Positions 1 to 8,124 of a stretch of 52,344 bases of DNA are shown here, piece by piece. Below the pieces are notes generated by a model. That model saw only the letters and a list, made by a program, of their open reading frames with translations, made no database searches and was not told the DNA's origin. This stretch comes from Parvibaculum sp036499025 (lineage in GTDB: Bacteria > Pseudomonadota > Alphaproteobacteria > Parvibaculales > Parvibaculaceae): the NCBI GenBank assembly GCA_036499025.1, contig DASYEM010000020.1:1-52344 (forward strand), given 5' to 3'. Within the stretch, counting starts at the first letter, position 1. Each line of letters begins with the position of its first letter. The position numbers and the translations under genes are program-made.

Positions 1-966
1 CAGCGTCGTCATCGAGCTCGCGGTCGATTCCATTTCCGTCGCTGCGGCGGAGAGAGACTGCACCAGCGTGCCGACTTTGGATTCGAAACTGTTGGTCAGA
101 CTTTCGAGACGGGCCGCGCGCTGCTGCTTGGCTTCGTTCTCGGCTGCCTGAGCTGCCGCCAGCTCGTCGCCTTTGATCATATTGTCTTTGAACACCTGAA
201 CGGCGCCGGCCATCGAACCGATTTCGTCCTTACGTTCGACACCGAGTACGGCCGTCGTCAGATCGTGATCGGCAAGACGCTTCATCGCAATCGTCATTGC
301 CTGGATAGGCGTGGAAACCGACATGATGATCATGAGGCCGGCCATCGCGCACATCAGAGCGGCAAGACCGAGTGCCGCATAAATCCAGATGCGGGCAGAT
401 TCATAAGTCGCTTCACCGTCGTCGGCGGCGGCTTTCGCAAGCTTGGCATTCAGCGTGATATCAGCGGTGACGTCATTGAGGACGCTGTTGAAGATATCCC
501 GGCTCTGGGTGCTGAAAAGGTCTTTCGCGCCCTTGTAGTCATTCGCCGCTACGAGATTGTTCACCTTCTCGCTAACTTCGAGATATTTCTGCCACTCCGA
601 TGCGATGCGGTCGGCGATTTCTTTCTCTTCACCCTCATCGACGGTCGGGTCGTAGACCGCATGGGCGGCGGCGAGGCCTGCGGACGCCTTACCGATCTTG
701 ACCTTCAGATCGGCTATCTGATCGGGATCCATGATGATGTTGGCCTGATAGACGCGGATGCGCGTCGACCAGAAGGCGATTTCGCCGAGCGACTTCGTGG
801 CAGGCAAATAGTTGTCGCGAACGCTTGCAGCTTGCTCATTCACGGCGCCGATGCGCTGCGTCGCGAAGAGCCCCAGCGCGATGGTGGTGACTAGGACAAG
901 GCCAAAGGCCGAGGTGACCTTCGCCTTGATCGATAAATTACTCAGGGAGGACAAAAGCGAAGACAT
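1..966 (-). CDS. Methyl-accepting chemotaxis protein, C-terminus cut by window edge
   Basis: Chemoreceptor that senses a ligand in the periplasm and controls the CheA kinase. Translating the - strand from ATG at 966 gives 322 codons with no stop before the window edge. The order is: membrane helix at about residues 17-35, a helical sensor region (about 40-190) resembling the 4HB_MCP family, a second membrane helix (about 193-215), a HAMP linker (about 215-265) and the beginning of a coiled-coil signalling domain with heptad-like Ala/Glu/Gln runs and ATEMESTASS. The signalling hairpin and methylation sites lie outside the window. GAGG sits about 7 nt before the ATG, which supports the start. 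No che genes are nearby, so it looks like an orphan receptor. The ligand cannot be told. Confidence 0.9.
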   Translation of the reverse strand, partial: MSSLLSSLSNLSIKAKVTSAFGLVLVTTIALGLFATQRIGAVNEQAASVRDNYLPATKSLGEIAFWSTRIRVYQANIIMDPDQIADLKVKIGKASAGLAAAHAVYDPTVDEGEEKEIADRIASEWQKYLEVSEKVNNLVAANDYKGAKDLFSTQSRDIFNSVLNDVTADITLNAKLAKAAADDGEATYESARIWIYAALGLAALMCAMAGLMIIMSVSTPIQAMTIAMKRLADHDLTTAVLGVERKDEIGSMAGAVQVFKDNMIKGDELAAAQAAENEAKQQRAARLESLTNSFESKVGTLVQSLSAAATEMESTASSMTTL

Positions 967-1253
967 GATCGACCTCATTCAAAGAGGGGAAGCCCGCGCA
1001 ATGCGGATTTCGATGTCTTCACAAATACCAATGGCAAGTGTAGGGGCGTTTAATCGCCAGAATAGAAAAAACTAATACTTCAGTAATAAAGTAAAGTCAC
1101 AATTTCTATAATAATAATAAGTATTAATATCATGGTTTAGAATATAATATGAATAATATTCGTAATTTATATCAGAGAAAATGATTTGAATGAAAAATGC
1201 GAGCGCGGTCTGGAGACGGGCGCGGCGCTGAAGTGCAAATTATTCTTTGTTTG
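967..1253. other. AT-rich intergenic region upstream of the chemoreceptor
   Basis: This gap lies between the chemoreceptor start and the end of the Sua5-type gene, both on the - strand. Bases 1070-1180 are strikingly AT-rich, with repeated ATAATA-like runs, unlike the surrounding GC-rich DNA. It probably carries the chemoreceptor promoter. I see no convincing -35/-10 pair, terminator hairpin or small gene. Confidence 0.5.
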
Positions 1254-2255
1254 TCAGGACTTCGATGCGGCGGCTCGTCGCAAGCGATCGTTGATCGCCT
1301 CGCCCAATCCATTATGGGGAATCGGTGCGACGGCCAGCGAAAACCGATGTCCGGCCTTGCCGTCGAGCGCGCGCAGCATCGCGAAAAGATTGGCCGCCGC
1401 CTCGGTCAGATCGCCCGAGGGAGAAAGATTCATCGCTTCGCCCGCCGCTCCCGCGCCGAAACCCAGCCATAATTCGCCGTCGCGTGGGGCCTCTGCATTG
1501 AGGCGCAGCGGCGCGCGCGGCGCATAATGGCTGGCGAGCTGACCGGGCGACGAACGTCCCGCCTCGCCGGAAGCTACGTCCGCCTCGTCGAGTTTCCGAC
1601 CGAGTATTCTCTCTATGTCCTCGCGCGGCACCGCGCCGGGCCGCAGCAAGGTCGGCGCACCGCCCTCGGGAAAGCCGATTACCGTCGATTCAAGTCCGAG
1701 CGGGCAGGGGCCGCCATCGAGAACCAGCGCCAGCGTCTGAACATGGCCGAGCGACTCCATCACATGCTCGGCCCGTGTCGGGCTGATCTCGCCGGACGCA
1801 TTGGCTGAAGGCGCGGCGATAGGCCGTCCGGCGGCTCGCAGCAGCACCTGCGCCAGTGGATGCGCGGGCACCCGCAGCGCCACCGTGTCGAGCCCGGCGC
1901 TGACCAGCAGCGACACCGGCGTTTCGGGCAGGCGCGGCAGCACCAGCGTCAACCCGCCCGGCCAGAAGGCCTTCGCTAACGCTTCCGCCTCCGGCGTGAA
2001 CCGCGCATGGTGATGCGCTTCCTCCGCGCTTCCCACATGCACGATCAGCGGATTGAAGGTCGGCCGCCCCTTGGCTGCGAAGATACTGGCGACAGCACGG
2101 TCGTCCGCCGCATCCGCGCCGAGCCCGTAAACCGTCTCGGTGGGAAAGGCGACCAGAAGCCCGGCCCGCAGCAACTCGCCCGCCCGCGCAATCGTCGTAT
2201 CGTCGGCACTCCGCAATTCAGGCCGCACGAGACTTGACCCTCGCATTGCGCTCAT
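1254..2255 (-). CDS. L-threonylcarbamoyladenylate synthase (Sua5/YwlC family)
   Basis: Cytoplasmic enzyme that makes threonylcarbamoyl-AMP from threonine, bicarbonate and ATP, the first step of the t6A37 modification in ANN-decoding tRNAs. The YrdC-fold domain fills about residues 15-215: PTETVYGLG near residue 38, the nucleotide-binding AAKGRP...NPLIVHV segment, PSANASGEISPT, and LESTVIGF. The extra C-terminal Sua5 domain (about 235-333, beginning PGQLASHYAPRAPL) makes it the long Sua5/YwlC type rather than short TsaC; 333 aa fits. Its start overlaps the 3' end of the upstream short-chain dehydrogenase by 38 bp (29 bp from the next ATG at 2246), so the two are probably co-transcribed and translationally coupled. 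Confidence 0.93.
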   Translation of the reverse strand: MSAMRGSSLVRPELRSADDTTIARAGELLRAGLLVAFPTETVYGLGADAADDRAVASIFAAKGRPTFNPLIVHVGSAEEAHHHARFTPEAEALAKAFWPGGLTLVLPRLPETPVSLLVSAGLDTVALRVPAHPLAQVLLRAAGRPIAAPSANASGEISPTRAEHVMESLGHVQTLALVLDGGPCPLGLESTVIGFPEGGAPTLLRPGAVPREDIERILGRKLDEADVASGEAGRSSPGQLASHYAPRAPLRLNAEAPRDGELWLGFGAGAAGEAMNLSPSGDLTEAAANLFAMLRALDGKAGHRFSLAVAPIPHNGLGEAINDRLRRAAASKS

Positions 2256-3048
2256 TGCGCCCCATCATCGCCCGCACGCGCATCTGCGGCAGCACACGGG
2301 CAAGGAAGGCGAGGAAATTATTGAGCCTGCCGTTGATGATGACTGGTGTTCCCGCCATCACCGCGTCATAAGCCTGTCGCGCCACAATGTCGCCATCCAT
2401 CCACAGCGCCTTTGGAAACTTGCTGACCTCGGCGCGATTGCCCGCGACGTCGTGAAACTCCGAATAGGTGAAGCCGGGGCAGAGCGCCGTGACATGCACA
2501 TTGTGCGGCCGATATTCGAGCGACAGGCTTTCCGACATCTTGATGACGAAGCTCTTGCTCGCCGCATAAAGCGTGCCCCCTGCCGCACCCGGCAGATGTC
2601 CGGCGAGCGAGGCGACGTTGACGATGCGACCATAGCCGCGCGCCGCCATGCCCGGACCGAACAAATGGCAAAGCTCGGCCACCGCCGTCACCATCACCTG
2701 AATGAGCGAGGCCTGATCGGCCCAATGCGTATCGCGGAAAAATCCGGGCACCGTGTAACCGGCATTGTTGACGAGCGCGTCGATCGGAATATGCCGCGCC
2801 GCCATCTCGTCGAAGATGCGCCTTGGCGCGGCAGGGTCGGCGAGATCCGCCACCATGACATGCGCCTTGACCCCGTATTTCCCTTGAACCTCTTGCGCCA
2901 GTGCCTGAAGCCGCTCCTCTCGGCGTGCAACCAGCACCACGTCGAAGCCATGCGTGGCGAAAACCAGCGCCAGCTCCCGCCCGATCCCGGCGGATGCGCC
3001 GGTCACGAGCGCGGTGCGCCCTTTCCCTTCCATTCGGGTGGTCTCCAT
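2218..3048 (-). CDS. Short-chain dehydrogenase/reductase (SDR)
   Basis: NAD(P)-dependent oxidoreductase of the classical SDR family, 276 aa. Visible are the Rossmann glycine motif TGASAGIG near the N-terminus, the NNAG motif (LVNNAGYTVPG), the catalytic YAASK (Tyr-x3-Lys) with an upstream VNVASLAG serine, and a PGFTYSEF cofactor loop. The RERL basic patch after the second strand suggests NADPH preference (inference). I chose the ATG at 3048 because AAGAGGCGAG precedes it at good spacing; the upstream TTG at 3069 lacks a site. The gene runs into the Sua5-type gene and diverges from the acyl-CoA dehydrogenase, so a lipid-related substrate is possible but unproven. Confidence 0.88.
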   Translation of the reverse strand: METTRMEGKGRTALVTGASAGIGRELALVFATHGFDVVLVARREERLQALAQEVQGKYGVKAHVMVADLADPAAPRRIFDEMAARHIPIDALVNNAGYTVPGFFRDTHWADQASLIQVMVTAVAELCHLFGPGMAARGYGRIVNVASLAGHLPGAAGGTLYAASKSFVIKMSESLSLEYRPHNVHVTALCPGFTYSEFHDVAGNRAEVSKFPKALWMDGDIVARQAYDAVMAGTPVIINGRLNNFLAFLARVLPQMRVRAMMGRNERNARVKSRAA

Positions 3049-3128
3049 CTCTCGCCTCTTCGGGTTCAATGCATCGCAAGAATAGAGTAAAACCGCGAGA
3101 CAAGTCAGACCTCTCCCGAAAGCATCCC

Positions 3129-4919
3129 ATGACCTATCGTGCCCCCGTCCGCGACATGGCCTTCCTGCTCACCGAAGTGGCGGGCCTCGGCGCGCTGGCC
3201 GGGAAGGGCGATTTCGCTGACTTCACGGCTGAGGACTTCATGTCGGTCATGGAGGAAGGCGCAAAGCTCGCAGGCGAGGTGCTGGCGCCCCTGAACAAAA
3301 CTGGCGACAGCGAAGGCGTCCGCCTCGAAGCCGATGGCGTGAAGACGGCCAAGGGCTTTGCCGCCGCCTATCGCCAATGGGTCGCGGGCGGCTGGGGCTC
3401 CATCGCCGCCTCGCCCGAATATGGCGGGCAGGGCTTGCCGCTGGCGCTCGCCACCGCCATGCAGGAAATGTGGAATGCCGCCAACATGGCCTTCGGTCTT
3501 TGCCCGATCCTCAGCCAGGGCGCGGTCGAAGCTCTGAGCGTCCACGGCACGGAAGAACAGAAGCGCCTCTATCTGCCGAAACTCGTCTCCGGCGAGTGGA
3601 CTGGCACGATGAACCTCACCGAGCCTCAGGCGGGCTCCGACCTCAATGCCCTGAAAGCCAAAGCCATCCCGCAAGGCGACGGCACCTACAAGATCAGCGG
3701 CACGAAAATCTTCATCACCTATGGCGATCACGACATGGCGGACAACATCGTCCACCTCGTTCTTGCCCGCCTGCCCAATGCGCCTGCCGGCACAAAAGGC
3801 ATCTCGCTTTTCCTCGTCCCGAAATTCCTCGTCAGCGCCGACGGCGCGCTCGGCGCGCGCAACGATGCGAAATGCACCGGCCTTGAAGACAAAATCGGCA
3901 TCCATGCAAGCCCCACCTGCGTCATGACCTTCGGCGACGAAGGCGGCGCCATCGGCACTTTGATCGGCGAAGAGAACCGTGGCCTTGCCTGCATGTTCAC
4001 GATGATGAACAACGCCCGTCTTCTCGTCGGCACGCAGGGCGTGGCGATTGCCGAACGCGCCTTCCAGCACGCGCTGGCCTATGCGCAGGAGAGAAAGCAG
4101 GGCAGGCCGACCGGCTCGACCCTCGCGCCCGGCGAAATGGCCCCCATCGTCGCGCACCCGGATGTGCGCCGCATGCTTCTCACCATGAAGTCGATGACGC
4201 AGGCCGCCCGCGCCATCTGTTATGCGAACGCCGTTGCGCTCGACACGGCGCATCACGGCGAAACCGAAGACGACCGCAAGGCCGGTCAGGGCCGCGCCGA
4301 TCTGCTGACGCCGATTGCAAAGAGCTTCTCCACCGACATCGGTTGCGAAGTCGCCTCCATCGGAGTCCAGATCCATGGCGGCATGGGTTTCATCGAGGAA
4401 ACCGGCGCAGGGCAATTCTATCGCGATGCCCGCATCCTGCCGATCTATGAAGGCACCAACGGCATTCAGGCAATCGACCTCGTGACGCGCAAATTGCCCT
4501 TGGGGAATGGCGCCGTCGCCCGCGCCTTCATCGCCGAGATGAAGGAAACCGCCGAACGCGCCCACGCCTCCAACAATGCGGACATGATCGCGGTCGGTAC
4601 AGCCTTGGACGCCGGTCTTGCAGCCTTGAACACCGCGACAGATTACATGCTCGCAAATCTCAAATCCGCGCCCGACGATTGCCTTGCCGGAGCATCTCCC
4701 TATTTGCGCCTTTTCGGCACGGTCGCGGGCGGCCATTTTCTCGCCCGCGCTGCGCTTGCATTGCCGCAGGGTGAAGCGCCGTTCCCGGTTGCCCGCGTCT
4801 CCCTTGCGCGCTTCTACGCCGACCGGATCTTGCCCGCGAGCCTTGGCCTTCTGACGCCCGCAACCTCTGGCGCGTCAAGCCTGTATGCCCTCGGCGCGGA
4901 CGCCCTTGCCGAACGATGA
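3129..4919 (+). CDS. Acyl-CoA dehydrogenase (FAD, long ~600-aa type)
   Basis: FAD flavoenzyme that oxidises an acyl-CoA to the 2-enoyl-CoA. At 596 aa it belongs to the longer bacterial subfamily with an extra C-terminal helical domain (often annotated FadE-like or DmdC-like), not the ~380-aa short-chain type. Seen in order: an N-terminal helical domain, the flavin-contacting MNLTEPQAGSDL strand region near residue 160, KIFITYGDH, the C-terminal helical segment QIHGGMGFIEETG, and YEGTNGIQAIDL, which carries the glutamate expected to act as catalytic base. The start ATG follows an upstream stop in frame and gives a normal N-terminus. It is divergent from the SDR gene. The real substrate (fatty acid or methylthiopropionyl-CoA) cannot be decided here. 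Confidence 0.92.
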   Translation: MTYRAPVRDMAFLLTEVAGLGALAGKGDFADFTAEDFMSVMEEGAKLAGEVLAPLNKTGDSEGVRLEADGVKTAKGFAAAYRQWVAGGWGSIAASPEYGGQGLPLALATAMQEMWNAANMAFGLCPILSQGAVEALSVHGTEEQKRLYLPKLVSGEWTGTMNLTEPQAGSDLNALKAKAIPQGDGTYKISGTKIFITYGDHDMADNIVHLVLARLPNAPAGTKGISLFLVPKFLVSADGALGARNDAKCTGLEDKIGIHASPTCVMTFGDEGGAIGTLIGEENRGLACMFTMMNNARLLVGTQGVAIAERAFQHALAYAQERKQGRPTGSTLAPGEMAPIVAHPDVRRMLLTMKSMTQAARAICYANAVALDTAHHGETEDDRKAGQGRADLLTPIAKSFSTDIGCEVASIGVQIHGGMGFIEETGAGQFYRDARILPIYEGTNGIQAIDLVTRKLPLGNGAVARAFIAEMKETAERAHASNNADMIAVGTALDAGLAALNTATDYMLANLKSAPDDCLAGASPYLRLFGTVAGGHFLARAALALPQGEAPFPVARVSLARFYADRILPASLGLLTPATSGASSLYALGADALAER

Positions 4920-4941
4920 AGCTACGTAGAGCCGACTTTGT

Positions 4942-4970
4942 TTGACCTTATGCAATGACCCGCCTATCAC
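4942..4970 (+). promoter_or_regulatory. Candidate sigma70-type promoter for the MBL hydrolase
   Basis: TTGACC (4942-4947), 17-nt spacer, TATCAC (4965-4970). The -35 matches five of six consensus bases; the -10 is weaker. The implied start lies about 40 nt upstream of the hydrolase ATG at 5015. Confidence 0.45.
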
Positions 4971-5014
4971 GGAGGGGCAGGCAGCAAAGGGCTTGCGGTT
5001 AATAGAGTTTATGC

Positions 5015-6070
5015 ATGTCCGACGTCTCCCTGGCTCAACCCATTGAAAGCCCTCTGCGGTATCCGCTGAGCCGCATTCCCGCGCCCGCCGAAATGATGGA
5101 AGCGGCGCCCGGTATCTATTGGGTACGCATGCCGTTGCCCTTTCAGCTCAATCACATCAATCTCTGGCTGATCGAGGAAGAGAACGGCTGGACGCTGATC
5201 GATACCGGTGTCGCCACCGATGAAGTCAAAGCCCTCTGGCGCGAAATTTTCACGACGCAGCTGAAAGGCAAGCCGATCACCCGCGTCATCGTCACCCATC
5301 TCCACCCCGATCACGTCGGGCTTGCGGGCTGGATTACGCGCAAGTTCAGCACCGAACTTTATATGTCGCGCACGGACTTCCTGATGTGCCGCTCGCTGGT
5401 CCTCGACACGGGCCGCGAAGCGCCGAAGGAAGCGCTCGATTTCTATCGCGCCGCCGGCATGGGCCGCCGCGGCCTAGAGAGCTACGCCAAGCGCTTCGGC
5501 GGCTTCGGCAGTCACGTCTCGCGCCTGCCCGATGTCTTCCGCAGGCTGAAGGAAAATGACGAGTTGCAGATAGGCGGCCGCACATGGCGCGTCGTCGTCG
5601 GCTCGGGCCACGCGCCCGAACACGTCTGCCTCTTCAGTGAAGAGGCGAAAATCCTGATCTCCGGCGATCAGGTCCTACCGCGCATCTCGTCAAACGTCAG
5701 CGTCCACCCGACCGAGGCGCATGACAATCCGCTGCAAGACTGGATCGACAGTTGCCACCGCCTCCGCGCCAACCTGCCCGACGACGTGCTGGTCCTGCCC
5801 GCCCATAACGAGCCCTTCTATGGCCTCCATGCGCGCCTGACCCAGCTCATTGAAGGTCACGAAGACGGCTTGTCGAAGCTCCACGACATGCTGGCCGAAC
5901 CGAAACGCGCCATCGACGTCTTCCCGGCCCTCTTCAAGCGCGAAATCGGCCCCGAAGTCTTCTTCATGGCCACCGGCGAAAGCCTCGCCCACCTGAACTG
6001 CCTTCTGGGCCGTAAGGCCGCCATCGTCGAACGCAACGAAAAAGGCGTCGACTGGTACCGGCAGGCTTGA
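5015..6070 (+). CDS. MBL-fold metallo-hydrolase
   Basis: Metallo-beta-lactamase-fold hydrolase, 351 aa, cytoplasmic (no signal peptide). The metal site motif THLHPDHVG (HxHxDH) occurs near residue 95, followed by GSGHAPEHVCLF (third His) and ISGDQVLP (bridging Asp), with a late LPAHNEPF histidine. The C-terminal ~90 residues form a helical extension seen in GloB-like hydrolases that act on acyl-thioesters or lactones. The substrate is not identifiable. Position after an acyl-CoA dehydrogenase suggests, but does not prove, thioester chemistry. A second ATG four bases upstream (5011) is in another frame. Confidence 0.88.
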   Translation: MSDVSLAQPIESPLRYPLSRIPAPAEMMEAAPGIYWVRMPLPFQLNHINLWLIEEENGWTLIDTGVATDEVKALWREIFTTQLKGKPITRVIVTHLHPDHVGLAGWITRKFSTELYMSRTDFLMCRSLVLDTGREAPKEALDFYRAAGMGRRGLESYAKRFGGFGSHVSRLPDVFRRLKENDELQIGGRTWRVVVGSGHAPEHVCLFSEEAKILISGDQVLPRISSNVSVHPTEAHDNPLQDWIDSCHRLRANLPDDVLVLPAHNEPFYGLHARLTQLIEGHEDGLSKLHDMLAEPKRAIDVFPALFKREIGPEVFFMATGESLAHLNCLLGRKAAIVERNEKGVDWYRQA

Positions 6071-6100
6071 GCGGAAAGCGAAAAGAGAATCGATCTTGCT

Positions 6101-6132
6101 AGGCCCCTTCTTCTGGATGAAGGCCTCTTTGT
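6101..6132 (+). terminator. Possible weak terminator after the MBL hydrolase
   Basis: AGGCC (6101-6105) pairs with GGCCT (6122-6126), extended by TTC/GAA with a small bulge, and is followed by CTTTGT. The T-tract is poor, so this is tentative. Confidence 0.3.
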
Positions 6133-6294
6133 CATGCTTCGATGAAGATGATTTGATTCTTCACTGTTTAAACTCTTCAGGAATCCGCTAGCCTCCCATT
6201 GATAATTCCTGTTTTCGTCCTTTTTTTGTAATGGAGTGCCTCAGTGGGACCGCTCCGTAGTTGTGTGTCGATCAGCAAGACTATGGAGCTACCT

Positions 6295-6765
6295 ATGCGG
6301 AAGATGTTCTTTGCAATGGGACTGATTTTTGTGTCCATTTTGGGATACGTGAATACGGCTCTCGCCAATCCGAAAACGGGTGACAGCGTAGATTGCGACT
6401 CTCATGGAGGGAGTTGGACGGGCGCGCCAATGGCCGTGGCTGGCCATGGCAAATGTCTCGAAGCTCGGAGTTACGCTGCCGGCAGCGCGCCCGACAACAA
6501 CGCGGCGATCGCTGTCGATAGCCAAGCGGCGGAAGCCGCCGTCGCCCGGCAACCCCTTGGTCGCGATTGGAGCCTGCGGCAAGCGAAGGCCAAATACAAA
6601 GCCGACGAAATATCGAGAGTGGAGTACGAGGCTGTCCGCAGGGATCTCAAGCTCAAATATCGCGCGAAAATTAAACAGATGAAGAAGGATTACAAGCAAG
6701 GGCTGATTTCTAAAGACCAATACAAGCAGCAAATACGGGACGCCAAGTATGCTTATGAAGGCTAG
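6295..6765 (+). CDS. Secreted small lysine-rich protein with two SHOCT-like repeats
   Basis: I do not recognise this 156-aa protein from a named family. Residues 1-24 form a clear Sec signal peptide (MRK, hydrophobic core, cleavage after NTALA), so it is exported. A Cys pair (VDCDSHGG and GKCLEA) could form a disulphide. The last ~60 residues are highly charged and contain two similar ~25-residue units with the pattern Y-K-x-x-x-I-S-x-x-x-Y-x-x-x-x-R-D, like short SHOCT-type helical hairpins. The start ATG at 6295 is preceded by GGAG at good spacing; an in-frame ATG 12 nt upstream (6283) is less well placed. It stands alone between two transcription units. Confidence 0.75.
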   Translation: MRKMFFAMGLIFVSILGYVNTALANPKTGDSVDCDSHGGSWTGAPMAVAGHGKCLEARSYAAGSAPDNNAAIAVDSQAAEAAVARQPLGRDWSLRQAKAKYKADEISRVEYEAVRRDLKLKYRAKIKQMKKDYKQGLISKDQYKQQIRDAKYAYEG

Positions 6766-6855
6766 GGCTATTGAGCGCCTTGTCTCAGTTCAAAGAGCCT
6801 TCGTGCAGTGCTTCATTGATTTCGATCGGGATGCGCGGCGCAAACTTCTCTCCCT

Positions 6856-6883
6856 CTGACACCCGCCCTAAATCTGTTACAAT
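6856..6883 (+). promoter_or_regulatory. Candidate sigma70-type promoter for the HDAC-like/xseB/ispA/dxs operon
   Basis: CTGACA (6856-6861), 16-nt spacer, TACAAT (6878-6883). Each hexamer differs from consensus at one base. The predicted start is about 30 nt upstream of the ATG at 6920, and the genes after it are spaced as one operon. Confidence 0.55.
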
Positions 6884-6919
6884 CCATCGACAAATCCACT
6901 TCATCTTCCTGCGTGTGTC

Positions 6920-7849
6920 ATGGAAACCCTTCTCGTCACTCATTCGGCCTGCCTCGACCATGAGGTGCCGCCCGGCCATCCCGAGAACCCGGATCGCTTG
7001 CGCGCCGTTCTCGGTGCGCTGGAGGCCGAGGAGTTCGCGTTGCTGATGCGCGTCGAAGCGCCGCGCGCGACTGTCGAGCAGCTTGAGCGCGTCCATCCGC
7101 CGATCCACATCGAGACCATCCTGAACAGCGTGCCGGAAACCGGCTTTCATCGCGTCGATGCCGATACCGCCATGTCGCCGGGCTCGGGCGAGGCCGCCTT
7201 GCGCGCGGCGGGCGCCGTGGTCCATGCCGTCGATGAAGTGATGGCGGGCCGCGCCCGCAACGCCTTCTGCGCCATCCGTCCGCCGGGGCACCACGCCGAG
7301 CCCGATCAGGCCATGGGCTTCTGCCTCTTCAACAACGTCGCCATCGGCGCGCTTCACGCCCGCGACGCACATGGGCTCGCTCGCATCGCCGTCATCGATT
7401 TCGACGTCCATCACGGCAACGGCACGCAGGCCTGTTTCGAAACCGACCCCAATCTCTTCTACGCTTCGACGCACCAATGGCCGCTCTATCCCGGCACGGG
7501 CCGGGCAGGGGAACGTGGCCTTGGCAACATTCTCAACGCCTGCCTCGCCCCCGGCGCGGGCTCGGCGGAATTCCGCGAAGTCTTTGCCGAAGTGATCCTC
7601 CCGGCGCTGACGCAATTTGCACCCGATTTCATCTTCATTTCGGCGGGTTTCGATGCCCATCATGCCGATCCGCTCGCCAATCTTCGGCTTTCGGAAGATG
7701 ATTACGGCTGGGCGACGACGGAGCTGGTGCAGCTCGCCAACAAGCTCTGCAACGGTCGCGTTGTCTCGACGCTTGAGGGCGGCTATGACTTGGCCGCGCT
7801 CGCCGCCAGCACGCGGTCGCATGTCCGGGCGCTCCAGTTCGCCGCCTGA
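6920..7849 (+). CDS. Histone-deacetylase-family amidohydrolase
   Basis: Zinc-dependent deacetylase fold (arginase/HDAC superfamily), 309 aa. Bacterial members include acetoin-utilisation-type and acetylpolyamine amidohydrolases, so despite the name the substrate is probably a small acetylated compound or protein lysine. Diagnostic motifs are RPPGHHAEPDQAMGFCLFNN (charge-relay His-His near residues 125-126), VIDFDVHHGNGTQ (zinc Asp and His near 157-159) and SAGFDAHHADPL (second zinc Asp near 236). The C-terminal EGGYDL tyrosine is also present, so the active site is complete. It is the first gene of the operon, 17 nt before xseB; this neighbour order recurs in alphaproteobacteria (from memory) without known functional reason. 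Confidence 0.92.
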   Translation: METLLVTHSACLDHEVPPGHPENPDRLRAVLGALEAEEFALLMRVEAPRATVEQLERVHPPIHIETILNSVPETGFHRVDADTAMSPGSGEAALRAAGAVVHAVDEVMAGRARNAFCAIRPPGHHAEPDQAMGFCLFNNVAIGALHARDAHGLARIAVIDFDVHHGNGTQACFETDPNLFYASTHQWPLYPGTGRAGERGLGNILNACLAPGAGSAEFREVFAEVILPALTQFAPDFIFISAGFDAHHADPLANLRLSEDDYGWATTELVQLANKLCNGRVVSTLEGGYDLAALAASTRSHVRALQFAA

Positions 7850-7866
7850 TCCAACGGAGAAAACAG

Positions 7867-8118
7867 ATGGCCTCCCCGACCGCCGCCGATATTGAAAAGC
7901 TGAGCTTTGAGGATGCGCTGGCGCAGCTTGAAAAGATCGTCAGCCAGCTTGAGTCAGGCGAAGCGCCTCTCGAAAAATCCATCGAGCTCTATGAGCGCGG
8001 TACGGCGCTGAAGGCCCATTGCGAAGCCCGTCTCAAGGCCGCCGAAGCCAAGGTCGAGAAAATCACGCTCTCGGCCAGCGGCGAACCGTCCGGCACCGCG
8101 CCCCTCGACGTCGAATAG
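7867..8118 (+). CDS. xseB: Exodeoxyribonuclease VII small subunit
   Basis: Small helical subunit that binds several-fold to XseA to form exonuclease VII, which degrades single-stranded DNA. The 83-aa length is typical. The family core LSFEDALAQLEKIVSQLESG, followed by LEKSIELYERGTAL, is intact at residues 13-52, with the two antiparallel helices expected. GGAG lies about 10 nt before the ATG. xseA is not in the window. It is six nucleotides ahead of ispA, a conserved arrangement. Confidence 0.95.
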   Translation: MASPTAADIEKLSFEDALAQLEKIVSQLESGEAPLEKSIELYERGTALKAHCEARLKAAEAKVEKITLSASGEPSGTAPLDVE

Positions 8119-8124
8119 ACCCGC

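Noticed and set aside
1070..1180. AT-rich stretch as a replication origin
   Set aside because: No DnaA boxes or oriC neighbour genes; more likely an AT-rich promoter region.
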